A stretch of 64,000 nucleotides of DNA. It comes from Meloidogyne chitwoodi. Lineage: Eukaryota; Nematoda; Chromadorea; Rhabditida; Meloidogynidae. The translations under genes were made by a program, and so were the position numbers. The stretch lies in assembly GCA_015183035.1 (NCBI GenBank), contig JACZZP010000013.1, positions 186,001 to 250,000 on the forward strand, read 5' to 3'. The notes below the pieces were generated by a model. It ran no database searches and was not told the origin of the DNA. It saw nothing but the letters and a program-made list of their open reading frames with translations. Shown in pieces: positions 45,754-56,461 of this stretch. Numbering within the stretch: the first letter of the stretch is position 1; each line of letters starts with the position of its first letter.

Positions 45754-47370
45754 TTAAGGTGTCTGCATATTCTCCTCTTTGTTTTCTTCCAATAAACTTG
45801 TAACGACAGCAGAAGCTTTTTCTTCTCCTACAATTAATCCAACATTTCTTCCCGTTCTTTGAACCTTTTTTAATTTTAATTAATTTCTTTAAAAGAAACG
45901 TAAAAAAAATAAACCTGTAAAGCTCTGCTAATTCCTTGTTCTTTAGCTCCAAGTCCAGATCCTTCCCGATAACCCATCTTTGACATTATTGTTGCAGCAA
46001 CTCCTAAACCTCTTGAAACTCCTTTTCCAAAATGTATTGAAAGTTTTTGATTGTTTTCAAGATGAAGATGGGATTGTTGTTGTTGCTGTTGGGGTTGCTA
46101 AAACAATAAATAAATTAATGAAACGTAAAATTATTTTTTAAAGGAATTATTTGTCAATCGGTCCCCGAAAATACTTGAAAGACCTTTCGCTGGATCAATA
46201 TCAGCGAAAAGCAGAGGAATTTAAGAGCAATAAGATAATTAAATTTCCTACAGTCGACAATGAGTTGTATGGCCGAGTGGATTAGGCCGCGGTCTAGGTT
46301 CTTGAGGTCAGAGGTTCGATAACAGCTAATTCCCCAACAATTTTTTCAGAAGATTGGGCCTCTAATTTTTCTAAAAAATTAAAAAAAACCTGTATTTGTT
46401 CTTCCTCTTTAACCATAAAAGAAGTTGGAGGAGCTATAGCAGCACCTTTTTTCCTTTTTTCTTCTTCCTCAGATGCTTCCCTAGCTATACGTTCAGCAAT
46501 TTCTTTAGCTATTTTTTCTTTTAAGCGTTGTTGATCTCTTTAAATATTTTTTTAATAAAATTAAAAGAAAATTGAGAAAAAAACCTTTTTTGTTTAAAAC
46601 TAGAATAATCAGTTGGAGTAGTTGGATTATATTCATCATCAATCATTATTTCTCCAAACAGAAAAACCTTTTAAAAATAAGATTAGTAACTAGAAAAGCT
46701 TCTCAATCCTCCCAAAATTTATTCAAAAATTAAAAAAAAAAACCTTGTCTTCTTTAAATGCTTTAGGTATAATTGTAAAAGCTCCAGAAGAATCCAAAGG
46801 AAGAGGAAATGCTTTATGTGCTTTTAATTTAAAAGAACTTTTTTGTTGTTGTTGCTGTTGTGGTTTTTGATTAATAGACGAAAATTTTTGTTGTTCATTT
46901 TGTTGGTCATTTATAGTAGTAATTGTTGAAGTAGGAGGTTGTAAATTCTTCTGAAAATTTGTTACTTTTTTATTTTAAAGGAAATAGTATTAAATTTGTA
47001 TGTTTTCTATCTTCCTTTTTTGAACCCATCTAATAATGTTTTTCCCCATTTGCTATATTTTCACAAAATTCTCAACAAATAAACTATAATAAAACTACAA
47101 AATAAAGAAGAACAAAAAACCTGATTTTGTGCAGCAGCAGCATTTTGAAGCAAAGCCTTTTTAGCTTCCAATTGTGATTTTAAGAAACTTAAATTCATCT
47201 TATTTCCAACAATGTTCTGTGAAGAACCTTAATTAAATAGTTTAACTCAGTTAAGTAAATTAAAAACAAAATTCAGGATTTTTAAAAGTCTGATGCGTTT
47301 TTAATTCTTTGTAACTAACCTTCCTTTACTTTGTCACTGCTCTCAGGTTCTATGCATTCGTAGAGGGACA
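45754..47370 (-). CDS. RBM17: Splicing factor RBM17/SPF45-like, G-patch protein without visible UHM/RRM
   Basis: SPF45 acts in spliceosomal 3' splice-site recognition. The start at 47370 gives MSLYECIEPESSDKVKEG, like human MSLYDDLGV. Next is SFLKSQLEAKKALLQNAAAA, equivalent to the human SQLQVKKAALTQAK block. A Q-rich spacer follows, then FLFGEIMIDDEYNPTTPTDY, equivalent to ADEYDPMFPNDY. A charged helix (KRDQQRLKEKIAKEIAERIA) leads to GAAIAPPTSFMVKEEE, almost identical to human GGAAIAPPTSLVEKDKE. The G-patch is GLGVAATIMSKMGYREGSGL and GAKEQGISRALQVQRTGRNV. The frame ends KEENMQTP with TAA at 45754-45756. The C-terminal U2AF-homology RRM of the family is not found between here and flp-1. A tRNA-like sequence lies in one intron on the opposite strand. 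Confidence 0.85.
46264..46342 (+). tRNA. Degenerate Leu/Ser-type tRNA-like sequence in RBM17 intron
   Basis: TATGGCCGAGTGGATTAGGC closely resembles the D-arm region of class II tRNAs, followed by a possible variable arm and a B-box variant GAGGTTCGATAAC. The outer GTTG...CAAC could pair. The T stem is broken. Antisense to the host gene. Confidence 0.45.
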
Positions 47371-47826
47371 TTTGTAAAAAAATAAGTTAAGTAAGCAAAT
47401 TATAAATGAAAAAAATGAAAAATAAAAGATAAATCAAGAAAAAAGCGAAATTCGCAGAGAGGCGAATATTTATCCGCAGCTTGGAAATTATTCATAACTA
47501 GAGAAATAAATTAAGAGTGAGAGATAACATGATAGAGAAATAAAGTAAGAAAAATTATTACGTGTCCAGACATTTCGGCGACAGTAATTGCACGACATTT
47601 CGTCCCAACAGCAAAAAATCGTGGACTCGGGTAAACGAAATGTAGTTTTTTTTGCCGAGTGGCGAAATGTCGTGTACTTTTGTTCGATGAAATGTAAAGG
47701 TAAAATAAAACAAACATAAAAATCAATTTATTTTCTCTTTTTTAATCGTGTATTTTTAATTTATTTTCTTTTATATTAGTTTAAAAGAAAAAAAATTATA
47801 TTAAAGTTTATATTCTTTATAGTTTA
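47371..47826. promoter_or_regulatory. Divergent promoter with clustered CGAAATGT palindromes
   Basis: Between the start codons of RBM17 (-) and the small gene (+), at 47560-47700, the word ACATTTCG or its complement CGAAATGT occurs repeatedly (about 47570, 47595, 47636, 47663). The outer pair CACGACATTTCG (47591) and CGAAATGTCGTG (47663) forms an inverted repeat. This patch is clearly richer in G+C than its surroundings. It may be a small inverted-repeat element or a shared control region. Confidence 0.5.
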
Positions 47827-48297
47827 ATGAATAATCTACAAAGTCAAAATGAACAAAGTACTCATAATTCAAATTCTCAAGATGAATTTGCGTTAGTTCA
47901 AGCTAAGGTTTTTTTTACATTTTATTTTTTTGAGGTATTTTTCTTCCCTTTCTTAAATTCCCTTACTTTCAATTTCGATCTTCCTACCTTTGTAAAGTCC
48001 ACGTTTTACATAAACCTACTTTTTTGATACTTTCTAGTTATTTAAGATTTGATATTTAATTTAACTATTTTAGTTTGTAACGTATGATCATTTCAACAAA
48101 CTTCACAGTGAAACTAGTAAAGAAATTCAAGATTTTCAATTTAAACAGGATGACATCAACAAAAGTATAAGGGAACTAATTCGCAATAATGGAGTTTATA
48201 ATATGCAAGCACAAACGTAAATTTCTAAATTTTTTAAATTAAACTTCTTATCAATTTAAAATTAATTTAAAAAAATTTTAGTCAACGGCGACGTTAG
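47827..48297 (+). CDS. Small hydrophilic protein of unknown function
   Basis: Three exons: MNNLQSQNEQSTHNSNSQDE-FALVQAK, then FVTYDHFNKLHSETSKEIQD, FQFKQDDINKSIRELIRNNG and VYNMQAQ, then TQRRR and a TAG at 48297. About 79 residues, with an Asn/Gln-rich N-terminus, a probable single amphipathic helix or coiled coil in the middle and a basic end. Splice signals and phases are consistent. It could be a small coiled-coil subunit of a larger complex, but no family is recognised. Confidence 0.55.
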
Positions 48298-48508
48298 CTT
48301 AATATCTTTTGCCTTGAGAAGAATTAAAAAATACGAGATGTGTAAAATGAAAAAAAAGTTTATTTTAATTTTTCTTATTTTATTTTAAATGATTTAAAAA
48401 TTAAATAAATATCAATTTTTTCTTATAGTTTATCCTCTATTAAATATTAAAAATTTTCTATTTTTTTCTAATTTTAATATTTTTTAAAACAATTTTTAAA
48501 AGGGAAAA

Positions 48509-50328
48509 ATGTTTAATAAAAATTCTCCAAAACAACAGGACGAAAATATTTCAAAATCTCTTAATATTTGTTGCAATTATGATTATTTGGAATTATTATT
48601 TGGTGCTTCTCTTCCTTTAGATCAAGTTTGCTATGCTTTTGCATATGGATCTGGAGCTATTCAACAAAAAGGAGAAAATTTAACTGAGAAAATGGTTTAT
48701 TTTTATTTATTTTTTATTTTTAAATTGATAGATTAAACTTTTAAAAGTTTTTGTAGCGAGAAAAGATAAAAATTGAAAAAGTTTTCGATGGGCGGAATCG
48801 AACCTTGAATTTAATAGATTCTGATTTACACTTTTCCGACTAAACCAAACTCGTATTGTTTGTTATGAAAATAAGTTTTAATACTCAATACAACTTTATA
48901 CGTTTTCCGGAAAGTTTTAATTATTTTCCGGAACATTTATTTCTCTTCCGGAAAGTTTTAATTATTCTAAATAAATATATTCTTAACGTTTTAAAAATAT
49001 TCTGATTTGTGTTTATTTAATTTCAGGTTGATTTTATTCTTGTATGCAATAATTCAATGTTATTTCATCAGAAAAATCAACTTTGGTATTTTTTTTTAAT
49101 ATTTTTATTAATTTAAAAAAATAATTAAATTGAGGAATCCAGCACATTATTCATTACCTTGGCGACTTTTTAAAACTGAAAGATTATTAAATAATTTGTA
49201 TTGGTTTCAAAAGGATGGATTTTTATTTCCTAAAGGAGCAAAATTGTTTTATAATACGATGATATCTTCCAAAGGTTTTTTTTAATTTTTTATCTATTTA
49301 AAAATACTTCTAAAATTTAATAAAAATGTCTTTTTTAAAGGTCGTTTTATTAAATATGGTGTAATCGATACAGAAGACTTTGAAGCAGATTTATTAGATT
49401 GGCCAAAACTATATATTGCTGGTCGTTTACATAAGCCAGTTTTAAATGTTCTTGTATGGCCAAATGATCAAAATTTGGGTCAAGAACCTAAAAGACCAAT
49501 TTGGCAAGCAATTAATGATAATCGATGGATGGCTGTACAAGCAGCTTTATTAATGCTTCCTGTTAAATTTAATATTAAAGTAAATTATTATTTTAAATAA
49601 AAAATTAAATTTATTTTTTTAAATTTTTTTTGTAGGAATTTCTACATAAAATAGTTAGCCTTTCCTATAAAGGAGATGTACGTATGGGATGGGCAGAAGA
49701 TGAAAAAAAAATTGAAAAATTGGTTGAAGGTGCAAAAGAACAATTAAGAACACTTTATATTCCTTTATTAAAAAAGTTGGGAAAAATTTAATAATAAAAA
49801 TATAATTTTTAAATTTTATAGTGATAAACAAGTTGAACTAAAAACGAATGAAGAGGTTGAGCAGGATATGTAAAAAATTTTTTTTTTAAATTATTTTAAT
49901 ATTTTTATTAATTTTTAGTTCAACACCAACAATGTTTCATCGTCTCCAAATGCTTCCTTATTATGTTCAAAGAGGATTATGCAATTCTTATTATCCGTCT
50001 AGACGATTTAGACGTTACAATACTAATTTAGACATTGAGGTTTATTTTTTTTTAATTTTTAAAATTTTATTAAAGTCAAAAAAATTTAATTTTTTCTTTT
50101 AAAAAAATTTAGTTTTCAATTATTTAAAATTTTAAAAATATTTTTAAGGAACTTATTTATCATGTTTCCCATCGCTATGATGTTCCAGAAAGACTTGACA
50201 TTGTTTTACAAAAAATAGTTGGGCAGTCAAGTAGACATCAATCATTTAAAAATGCTCTCACAGCTGGAATTTCACGTTCATTTAAATATATTTGGCCAAA
50301 ATTAACAAAAGGAATATTAAGGAAATAA
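48509..50328 (+). CDS. TAMM41: Mitochondrial phosphatidate cytidylyltransferase (TAMM41 / Tam41)
   Basis: Tam41 makes CDP-diacylglycerol on the matrix side of the inner membrane, the first committed step to cardiolipin. Exons from the ATG at 48509 read LPLDQVCYAFAYGSGAIQQ, equivalent to the human FVYGSG nucleotidyltransferase motif. They continue with MVDFILVCNNSMLFHQKN (the DF.. acidic motif), WNPAHYSLPWRLFKTERLLN, YNTMISSKGRFIKYGVIDTE, DLLDWPKLYIAGRLHKPVLN and WMAVQAALLMLPVKFNIKEF. The C-terminal part is SLSYKGDVRMGWAEDEKKIE, TPTMFHRLQMLPYYVQRGL, VGQSSRHQSFKNALTAGISR and a stop at 50326-50328. About 410 residues, somewhat longer than human. The upstream region offers no obvious presequence, so the N-terminus may be incomplete. 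One intron carries a tRNA-like sequence and TTCCGGAAA repeats. Confidence 0.92.
48784..48857 (-). tRNA. Degenerate tRNA-like sequence in TAMM41 intron
   Basis: On the minus strand: D-arm-like GTTTGGTTTAGTCGGAAAAG, then a T-arm core AAGGTTCGATTCCGCCC. Overall length suits a tRNA, but acceptor pairing is weak. The GTCGGAAAA(G/T)GT word is shared with the tRNA-like sequence at 60823, suggesting common ancestry. Antisense to the host gene. Confidence 0.42.
48895..48975. repeat. TTTTCCGGAAAGTTTTAATT repeat cluster
   Basis: Three copies of TTTCCGGAA-type palindromes within about 60 bp in a TAMM41 intron, separated by AGTTTTAATTATT. Same family as clusters at 11235, 53985, 54340, 55050 and 56370. 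Confidence 0.7.
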
Positions 50329-50679
50329 TAAAAATGTATTTTTTTTTAAATTATTATTTTAATTTTTTTTTTAATTTCTATTTTTTAAATAAAATTAAAA
50401 TTATAGAGAAAAAACAGCGGGAATATTTTTATAATTTTAAAGAAAAATACAAAAAAATGTATTTTCCCTTTTTTAAAACCGGAATTTTTTATATTTTTTA
50501 AGATCAGAATTTTTGTATTTTTCCTTTTTTACAAAACAGAATTTTTATTTTTACAAAACAGAATTTAATATTTTTACAAAACAGAATTTTTTACATTTTA
50601 CAAATCAGAACTTTTTACTAATCAGAATTTTGTATTTCTTTTGTTGTATTTTTAATTAAATAAAAATTATATTAAATAG

Positions 50680-52974
50680 ATGGGATGTCATATATCAACA
50701 GAAAGTGCAAGATCTCTTAATAATAATCAAATCGATAATGTAGAAAATAATAATAAAATAAAATCTAAAGGCTGGAATATTGTGGTCAATCGTTTCTTTT
50801 GTGATGGCTTAAAAACAAATAATAATAATAATACAACTTTTATTCATCAAATGCTTAAACCTCATCTTTCCACAACAACTCAAGAGGTCCCTCCAACTTT
50901 AAATGATCAAAATCTAATTAAAAATCAACAAAAACAAATGAATTGTAGTAGATCACCACAACCATCCATTCTATCTGCTAATTCTGAGTAATTATTTATT
51001 TTTTTAATTGTATTTTTTTGTATTTTACAAATTGTAAAACTTTAAGTTTTACAATTCAGGTTTATTTTTTCTTTTAAGTTTTAAAAATCAGAACTTTTGT
51101 ATTTCTTTTTTTTTAAGTTTTATTTCTCCTCTTCCTATAGAAGAAGAACAAGAGGAGGAGCCTGTTCGTCAATGGATTTGTGGAACAGAAGTTTCCTTTG
51201 AGTGGCTTTTTCAAAGATTAATAGAAAAGTTTAAATGTCCAAATGAACCAGAACCTCAATGGATTGTAGAAAGGCTTAATGCTACAAATGAAAAAGGTTA
51301 AAAAAATTTTTTTATTTTTTTTAATAACTATTAAATTAATTAAGATCTTGACCGTACCAGTGTTTTAAGAATAACATTTGGTTGGGAAAATAAAAAATTA
51401 CCAACAAGTGTAGTTTTAAAAATATCTGAAACTAATGAAGACGATTCGCCTAAGGTTTATTTTTAATTATTTTATTTAAAAAAATAATTTTAATTTTTTT
51501 TTGTAGCAATCAAAATTAGGTTCTGAATTATTTAAAAGGTTAAATTTAAAAAACTTTTTTTTTTAATATAATTTTTTAAATTTTAAGAGAATGTCAAGTA
51601 TATGAATGGCTTTCAAAACATAATAAAAAAATTGCAATACCACGAATATTTGTAATTAAAGTGAGTTTTTATTAAAATCTTAAAAATAAATTTTAAATTA
51701 TTTTTAGAAGAAATGGTCAAAATCATGTAGTGCTCTTCTTGTAATGGAAGATTTAAGTGATAAAGCACGTACAGGGCAAATTAGTGAAGGAATTACTTCT
51801 GAAGGTATATTTTAATTTAATTCTGATTTTAAAATTATAAAAATACAAAATTCTGATTTTTAAAAATAAATAAACTTAACAAAAACACAAATTACTATTT
51901 AAATATTCTGATTTTGTAAAAAGTAATAAAATACAAAATTCTGATTTTTAAAAATAAACAAAAACAAATTATTATTTAAATATTCTGATTTGTAAAAATA
52001 AATAAACTTAACAAAAACACAAATTATTATATAAATATATATATTTACTATAGAAATACGAGGAGTTCTACGTATTTTAGCACAATTTCATGCACTTTCA
52101 ATGATGAAAAAAGAAGAATGGTTTAAAATTATTGGAGACGCTCAACTTCCCGAATACCTTTATGTTCAAATTAAAAGATTTGTTGGAGCATTTTTGAAAG
52201 AAGGCAATGGAGATAATAAAAGAAGTATTCGAAAATATAAGGTTTTGATTTTTTTTAATTTTTTCAAAAAATTAGTTGCTTCAAATTTTAATTCAAAACG
52301 ACAATTTACAACGTTATATAACCAAAAATGGTTCAAAATTTGGTATTCCTGAATGTCTAATACATGGAAATCCAATTTCTTCACATTTTTTCTTTTACCA
52401 TAAAGGTTCAAATTTTAATAATAATGAATCATCAACTAATACAAATTTGGAAAAAAGAATTGTACTAATTGATTGGACACGTAAGTTACTTGGAAATGTT
52501 TTTTTTGTTTTTAATAACTCAAAAATTTAATTTTTTTAGAAACACATTGTGGATGTTTGGGAGAAGATTTGGCTAAATGTATTTGTTGGAATTTATTAAA
52601 AAAGGAAAGAAATGAAGCCCAACTAGTCAAATTACTTCAATATTATCATTATCAATTATTAAAGTTTTTTTAAATTTTATTAAAAATATATTTTATATAT
52701 TTTTTTAGAAAATTACAATTATTTGGAGCGGATTCTGATTTTCAAAAGGAGATAACTTTGGACCGTGTGACAGATGCTTTTGAACAGTTAAAAAAATTTT
52801 TTAAATTGCCTAAAATATTTTTTAAAATATTTTTCTTTTTTCAGTTATATACCTCTCGCCGCTCTCACTTTTCTCCTTTTTCTTCCAGAGGATTTAAACA
52901 ATGCAAATTCTATAGTGTTAGAAAAGGCTCATCAACTGTTGGAAGAAGCAGAATCAACAATTGGGGATTTTTAA
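50680..52974 (+). CDS. CHK-kinase-like (EcKinase / DUF1679) protein
   Basis: CHK-kinase-like proteins are aminoglycoside-phosphotransferase-fold kinases of uncertain substrate, greatly expanded in nematodes and insects. The N-terminus MGCHISTESARS has Gly2 and Cys3, a possible myristoyl/palmitoyl anchor, followed by an Asn-rich linker. The kinase part shows VLRITFGWENKKLPTSVVLK, ECQVYEWLSKHNKKIAIPRI, CSALLVMEDLSDKARTGQIS and EIRGVLRILAQFHALSMMKK. The catalytic-loop region reads CLIHGNPISSHFFFYHKG (family LVHGDLW.SN), so the usual Asp is Asn. IVLIDWTQTHCGCLGEDLAK is the family IIDWQ...G...DL motif. The last exon, in the frame YIPLAALTFLLFLPEDLNNA, ends STIGDF with TAA at 52974. About 560 residues. 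The His-Gly-Asn catalytic loop suggests reduced or absent activity. Confidence 0.85.
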
Positions 52975-55346
52975 AATTGTTTCAATAATATTTTATGCTC
53001 ATCTTTTACAGGTAAAAAGTTTAATTATTACTCATTATCACAAACATCCCATGTTCCCTCCACACTAGAGAGTAGTGTGGAGGGAACAAGAACAAATATT
53101 CTTTTTTATATACATAATAAAATGTTTTCCGGAAAGTTTTAATTATTGGTTAGAAAATATTATTTTATAATTCTTATTTTTTAAAATATAAAATTTTTTA
53201 TTTATTTGGATAGTTTTTTTATTATCAATTAATTAACCTTCAAAAAAGTCAGTTAATTAATTATTCCAATTAATATATCTTTAACCTTGAAATTATTTAA
53301 AAAAGGAGCGGAAAAAACCTTTTCTTTTTTTTCTCCCAAAAAAATTAAAAAAAAAGCCCTTCACCCCTTAAATCATTCATCTTTATATATTTAATTCATC
53401 ATTACTCACCCATAAAATGCAAAATCCGCCTATCGCACATTTTTGATGTGCGCAAAGTAAATGAGATGATGATGTGACTACCGTTAGAGTAAATATTTCT
53501 TTTTTTTATTATATAAAAGGCTGAAAATGGCGGTGGTAGTGGTGGTAGCGCCCTTAAAAAAGGGGCAAGAGCATAAATTATTTATGGCTGTGCGAAATAA
53601 AACTTGGCGTTGTGGTTTTAATTTAAAAAATTTTTTAACGCACAGGTATAATGAACCATAAGTAGACTTAGGTTTGTAGAAGAGAGGAGGGATTTTTGCT
53701 GCTCACTTCATTTATTACTCTCCCCTTCACTCAATCGCCTTTTTAGCAATTTATTTTGTTTCCCAATCAAAATTTCTCGCATGAGGGAAAATTGAGAGCG
53801 CACATACATATTTATTATAACAGCAAATACTCCAATTGCGGTTTTATAAATTTCCCATCATTTTTTAATGTTATCGATAGCCAAAACACGTATTTTTATG
53901 GTCATAAAATATCAAAATATGAATCAGAATTTTAACAATTTTACGTTCAAAATAAAATATTAAAACTTATCAGAATTTACAACTTTCCGGAAAATATAAT
54001 ACAAATCGAAATTTACACTTTCCAAAAAGAAAATATAAATCAGAATTAAATTTTAGGCAGAAAATTTTCTTAAATAAAATATGCTGAAAATTTTCTGTCA
54101 ATTTTTTCGGTCAATTTTATTCCTTCTGGTTAAAAACTGAGTTATTTTCTTTAGCAAGTAATTGGGTCAATTTACTTTTAAAAATTTATATTTCGCATTG
54201 GGACAATTATCCTTGTTTACATTTTGGACATGTAGCCCATAGGCATTTTCCTCAAAATTAGATATGACAAATATATATAAAAGGAGGAAGAATTTGCCTG
54301 TCTTAACTTTTCTTAAGAAAACTGAACTTTTCATTATATTCTGTTTCCGGAAAGTTTAATTTATTATTAGATTTAAAGAATATTCTGATTTGTATTTTCC
54401 TTCCGGAAAGTTTGTATATTACATAAATAAATGTTTCTATCTTACATAAAATGTTTAATATTTTACTCTCATCAATAGATATTATATTTTATCTACTAAA
54501 AGCAGCTGTTTATTATTCTTTTTGATTGTCTTAATTTGCAAATACACAAAAAGTTTGTCATTCGTTGGCCATTTGACATTTTATTATAAAACTTGTTTTT
54601 GGGAGAGTTTTTTCCAACTTTTTTTTAATCTAACATTTTATTGCTCATAATACAAAATTATTTCCTTTATTGCGTAATTATTTTATAATTTTGGATATTT
54701 AAAAAATCAATAGTGATCTTTTTTAATTTTAAATTTATTTTAAAAATCCCAATAAATATTGTTTTGGTCGAGAATTTATTTTCTTTATTTATATTTCTTC
54801 ATAAAATACTCAATTTTAAACTAACAAAGACCTGTTTGTTTGTTTTGTAAAAGTCTGTCTTTAACCTCTTCCTTATAAGGTTTTCCAGCCCAGCCATATA
54901 ATACATATTACTCTCCACTGTTTTCCATGTGCCTCGCGAAGCCTTAAAAGAAGATACCTACCCACAATTTTTAATTATTGAGAACATTTTTAATAGTAAA
55001 GAATAGAGCCTTTTATTTGATTTTACAAAATATAAGTAAATTTAAAACTTTCCGGAATTAAAAAAATCCGAATTACAATTTTTATTGCTAAACTTAAAAA
55101 CTTTCCGGAATTAAAACAATCAGAATTATTACTTTCTCAAGTCAAAACACAATCTTTTACATACAATTTTGATAATTTAATTAGTGTAGTCTCCTAGCAG
55201 CGAAAGACAATTTACCCTTTTTTAATGATAAATTAGCCTTGTTTCTTTTGAAGGCTTTTTACAATTGATACAAAATTTTTTAAATTTAAAATTTATCAAA
55301 TAATTTTCAGACATATCACTACGTTTTTAAATTATTTATATAATTG
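52975..55346. other. Long repeat-rich spacer, no gene seen
   Basis: About 2.4 kb. It contains a perfect 15-bp hairpin at 53053-53087; TTCCGGAAA words at about 53130, 53985, 54345, 54400, 55053 and 55103, usually next to AATCAGAATT; a GGTGGTAGTGGTGG tract at 53530; and moderate-GC patches at 53400-53800. No open frame resembles a protein. It should include the CHK gene 3' UTR and the promoter of the gene at 55347. Confidence 0.5.
53053..53087. repeat. Perfect 15-bp GC-containing hairpin
   Basis: GTTCCCTCCACACTA, five bases (GAGAG), then TAGTGTGGAGGGAAC. The arms are exact complements. It lies about 80 bp after the stop codon of the CHK-like gene, so it might fold in its 3' UTR, or be a remnant of an inverted-repeat element. 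Confidence 0.85.
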
Positions 55347-56035
55347 ATGGCATCAGCAACAACTTCTCGTGCTGAAATAGAGGCTCCTATAGCTGTTATG
55401 CAAGATACTGGAACTAAAGGTAAAAATTAAATAATTTAACTTTAAAAATTAATTAATCATTTAAATATTTCAGTAATAATGACAATAATGGTGCCAGGAA
55501 TGAAAAAACGTGGGGGTCTTTTCTTAATGTTGAAGCGTTGGTTGCATATTAAATCAAAAGATCCATTTGCATTAGCTTCTAATGTTAAGTTTGGTCAATA
55601 CTCATTAACTGAACAAAGTATGTCTTTGCTAATGGAAGTTTATTGTGACAAAGGTGCAATGAAAAAGAAGTCAGAGGATCATAAACGCTTTGTTGTCAGC
55701 ATTGGACGTTTCCCAACGCAAATTAATCCAAATAGTGTTGGATATAATGTAAGCTTAAAAATTAAAACTTTTTCAGAAATGAATCAGAAATTTTTATTTT
55801 ATTTGTAAAAATATAATATTAAACTTAAAACTTTCCGGAAACAAAATATTAAAAATCAGAATCTAATTACAATATCACTTTTCAAAAATGCAAAACTTTT
55901 TTTCTTCTTCTCTAGATTCAACAACGGGGAGAAAACTCTTACATTGTGATGACTATAGCTAAGTTGGATAATTTTTCTACCAATTGGAAAGATTTTTTGT
56001 CAACAAATGGTACCCTGGATTTAGCCACTTTGTGA
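55347..56035 (+). CDS. Protein of unknown function, ~155 residues
   Basis: Exons: MASATTSRAEIEAPIAVMQD-TGTK, then VIMTIMVPGMKKRGGLFLML, KRWLHIKSKDPFALASNVKF, TEQSMSLLMEVYCDKGAMKK and KRFVVSIGRFPTQINPNSVG-YN. The last exon is IQQRGENSYIVMTIAKLDNF then STNWKDFLSTNGTLDLATL and TGA at 56035. No signal peptide, no convincing membrane segment; globular composition. The intron before the last exon holds TTCCGG/ATCAGAATC repeats. I do not recognise the family; it may be nematode-restricted. Confidence 0.6.
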
Positions 56036-56461
56036 TAAATTATCAAAAAAAAAAGACTACAATAATTGTCAATTATTAATTTAATATTTTACATTTTTGT
56101 TTGATTCAGTTTTCGTTCGATTCTTCATTTAAATATATTTGGTGAGTTGTCTCTTTTATTTTATTAAAATTACTTTAATTCTTAAGTTAAAAAAATATTA
56201 AAAATCAAACTCATATAAAGATTCAACTGAGGTGAAAATACTATCCCCTTATCAAAAATACACAAATTAAGCCGAGATAATAATGTAAATGTTTTTTTCT
56301 TTTTATTGCTAAATCAAAAAATATTTTATTAGAAAAGTCAATTTAATTAATAGATTTTAAAATTACAACTTTCCGGAAAGAAAAATACAAATCAGAACTT
56401 TAGCGATAGACCAAAGTTTAAAAATTACAACTTTCTGGAAAGAAAAATACAAATCAGAATT
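56036..56461. repeat. Tandem ~50-bp unit linking TTTCCGGAAA and AATCAGAATT
   Basis: Convergent spacer. At about 56360-56410 and 56412-56465 two copies of one unit occur: AAAATTACAACTTTCCGGAA then AGAAAAATACAAATCAGAAC/T and TTTAGCGATA. The second copy has TTTCTGGAAA. This shows the two dispersed words as parts of a single repeat. The second copy runs into the stop codon of the membrane protein gene on the minus strand. Confidence 0.7.

Noticed and set aside
45587..45952. 121-codon minus-strand frame as an extension of RBM17 containing the missing UHM
   Set aside because: Its sequence is lysine/phenylalanine-rich and lacks RNP-like motifs; it is a frame-shifted reading of the G-patch exon and its intron.
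53520..53560. GGTGGTAGTGGTGGTAGC tract as a glycine-rich exon
   Set aside because: Short, no flanking frame and no splice partners; treated as simple sequence.
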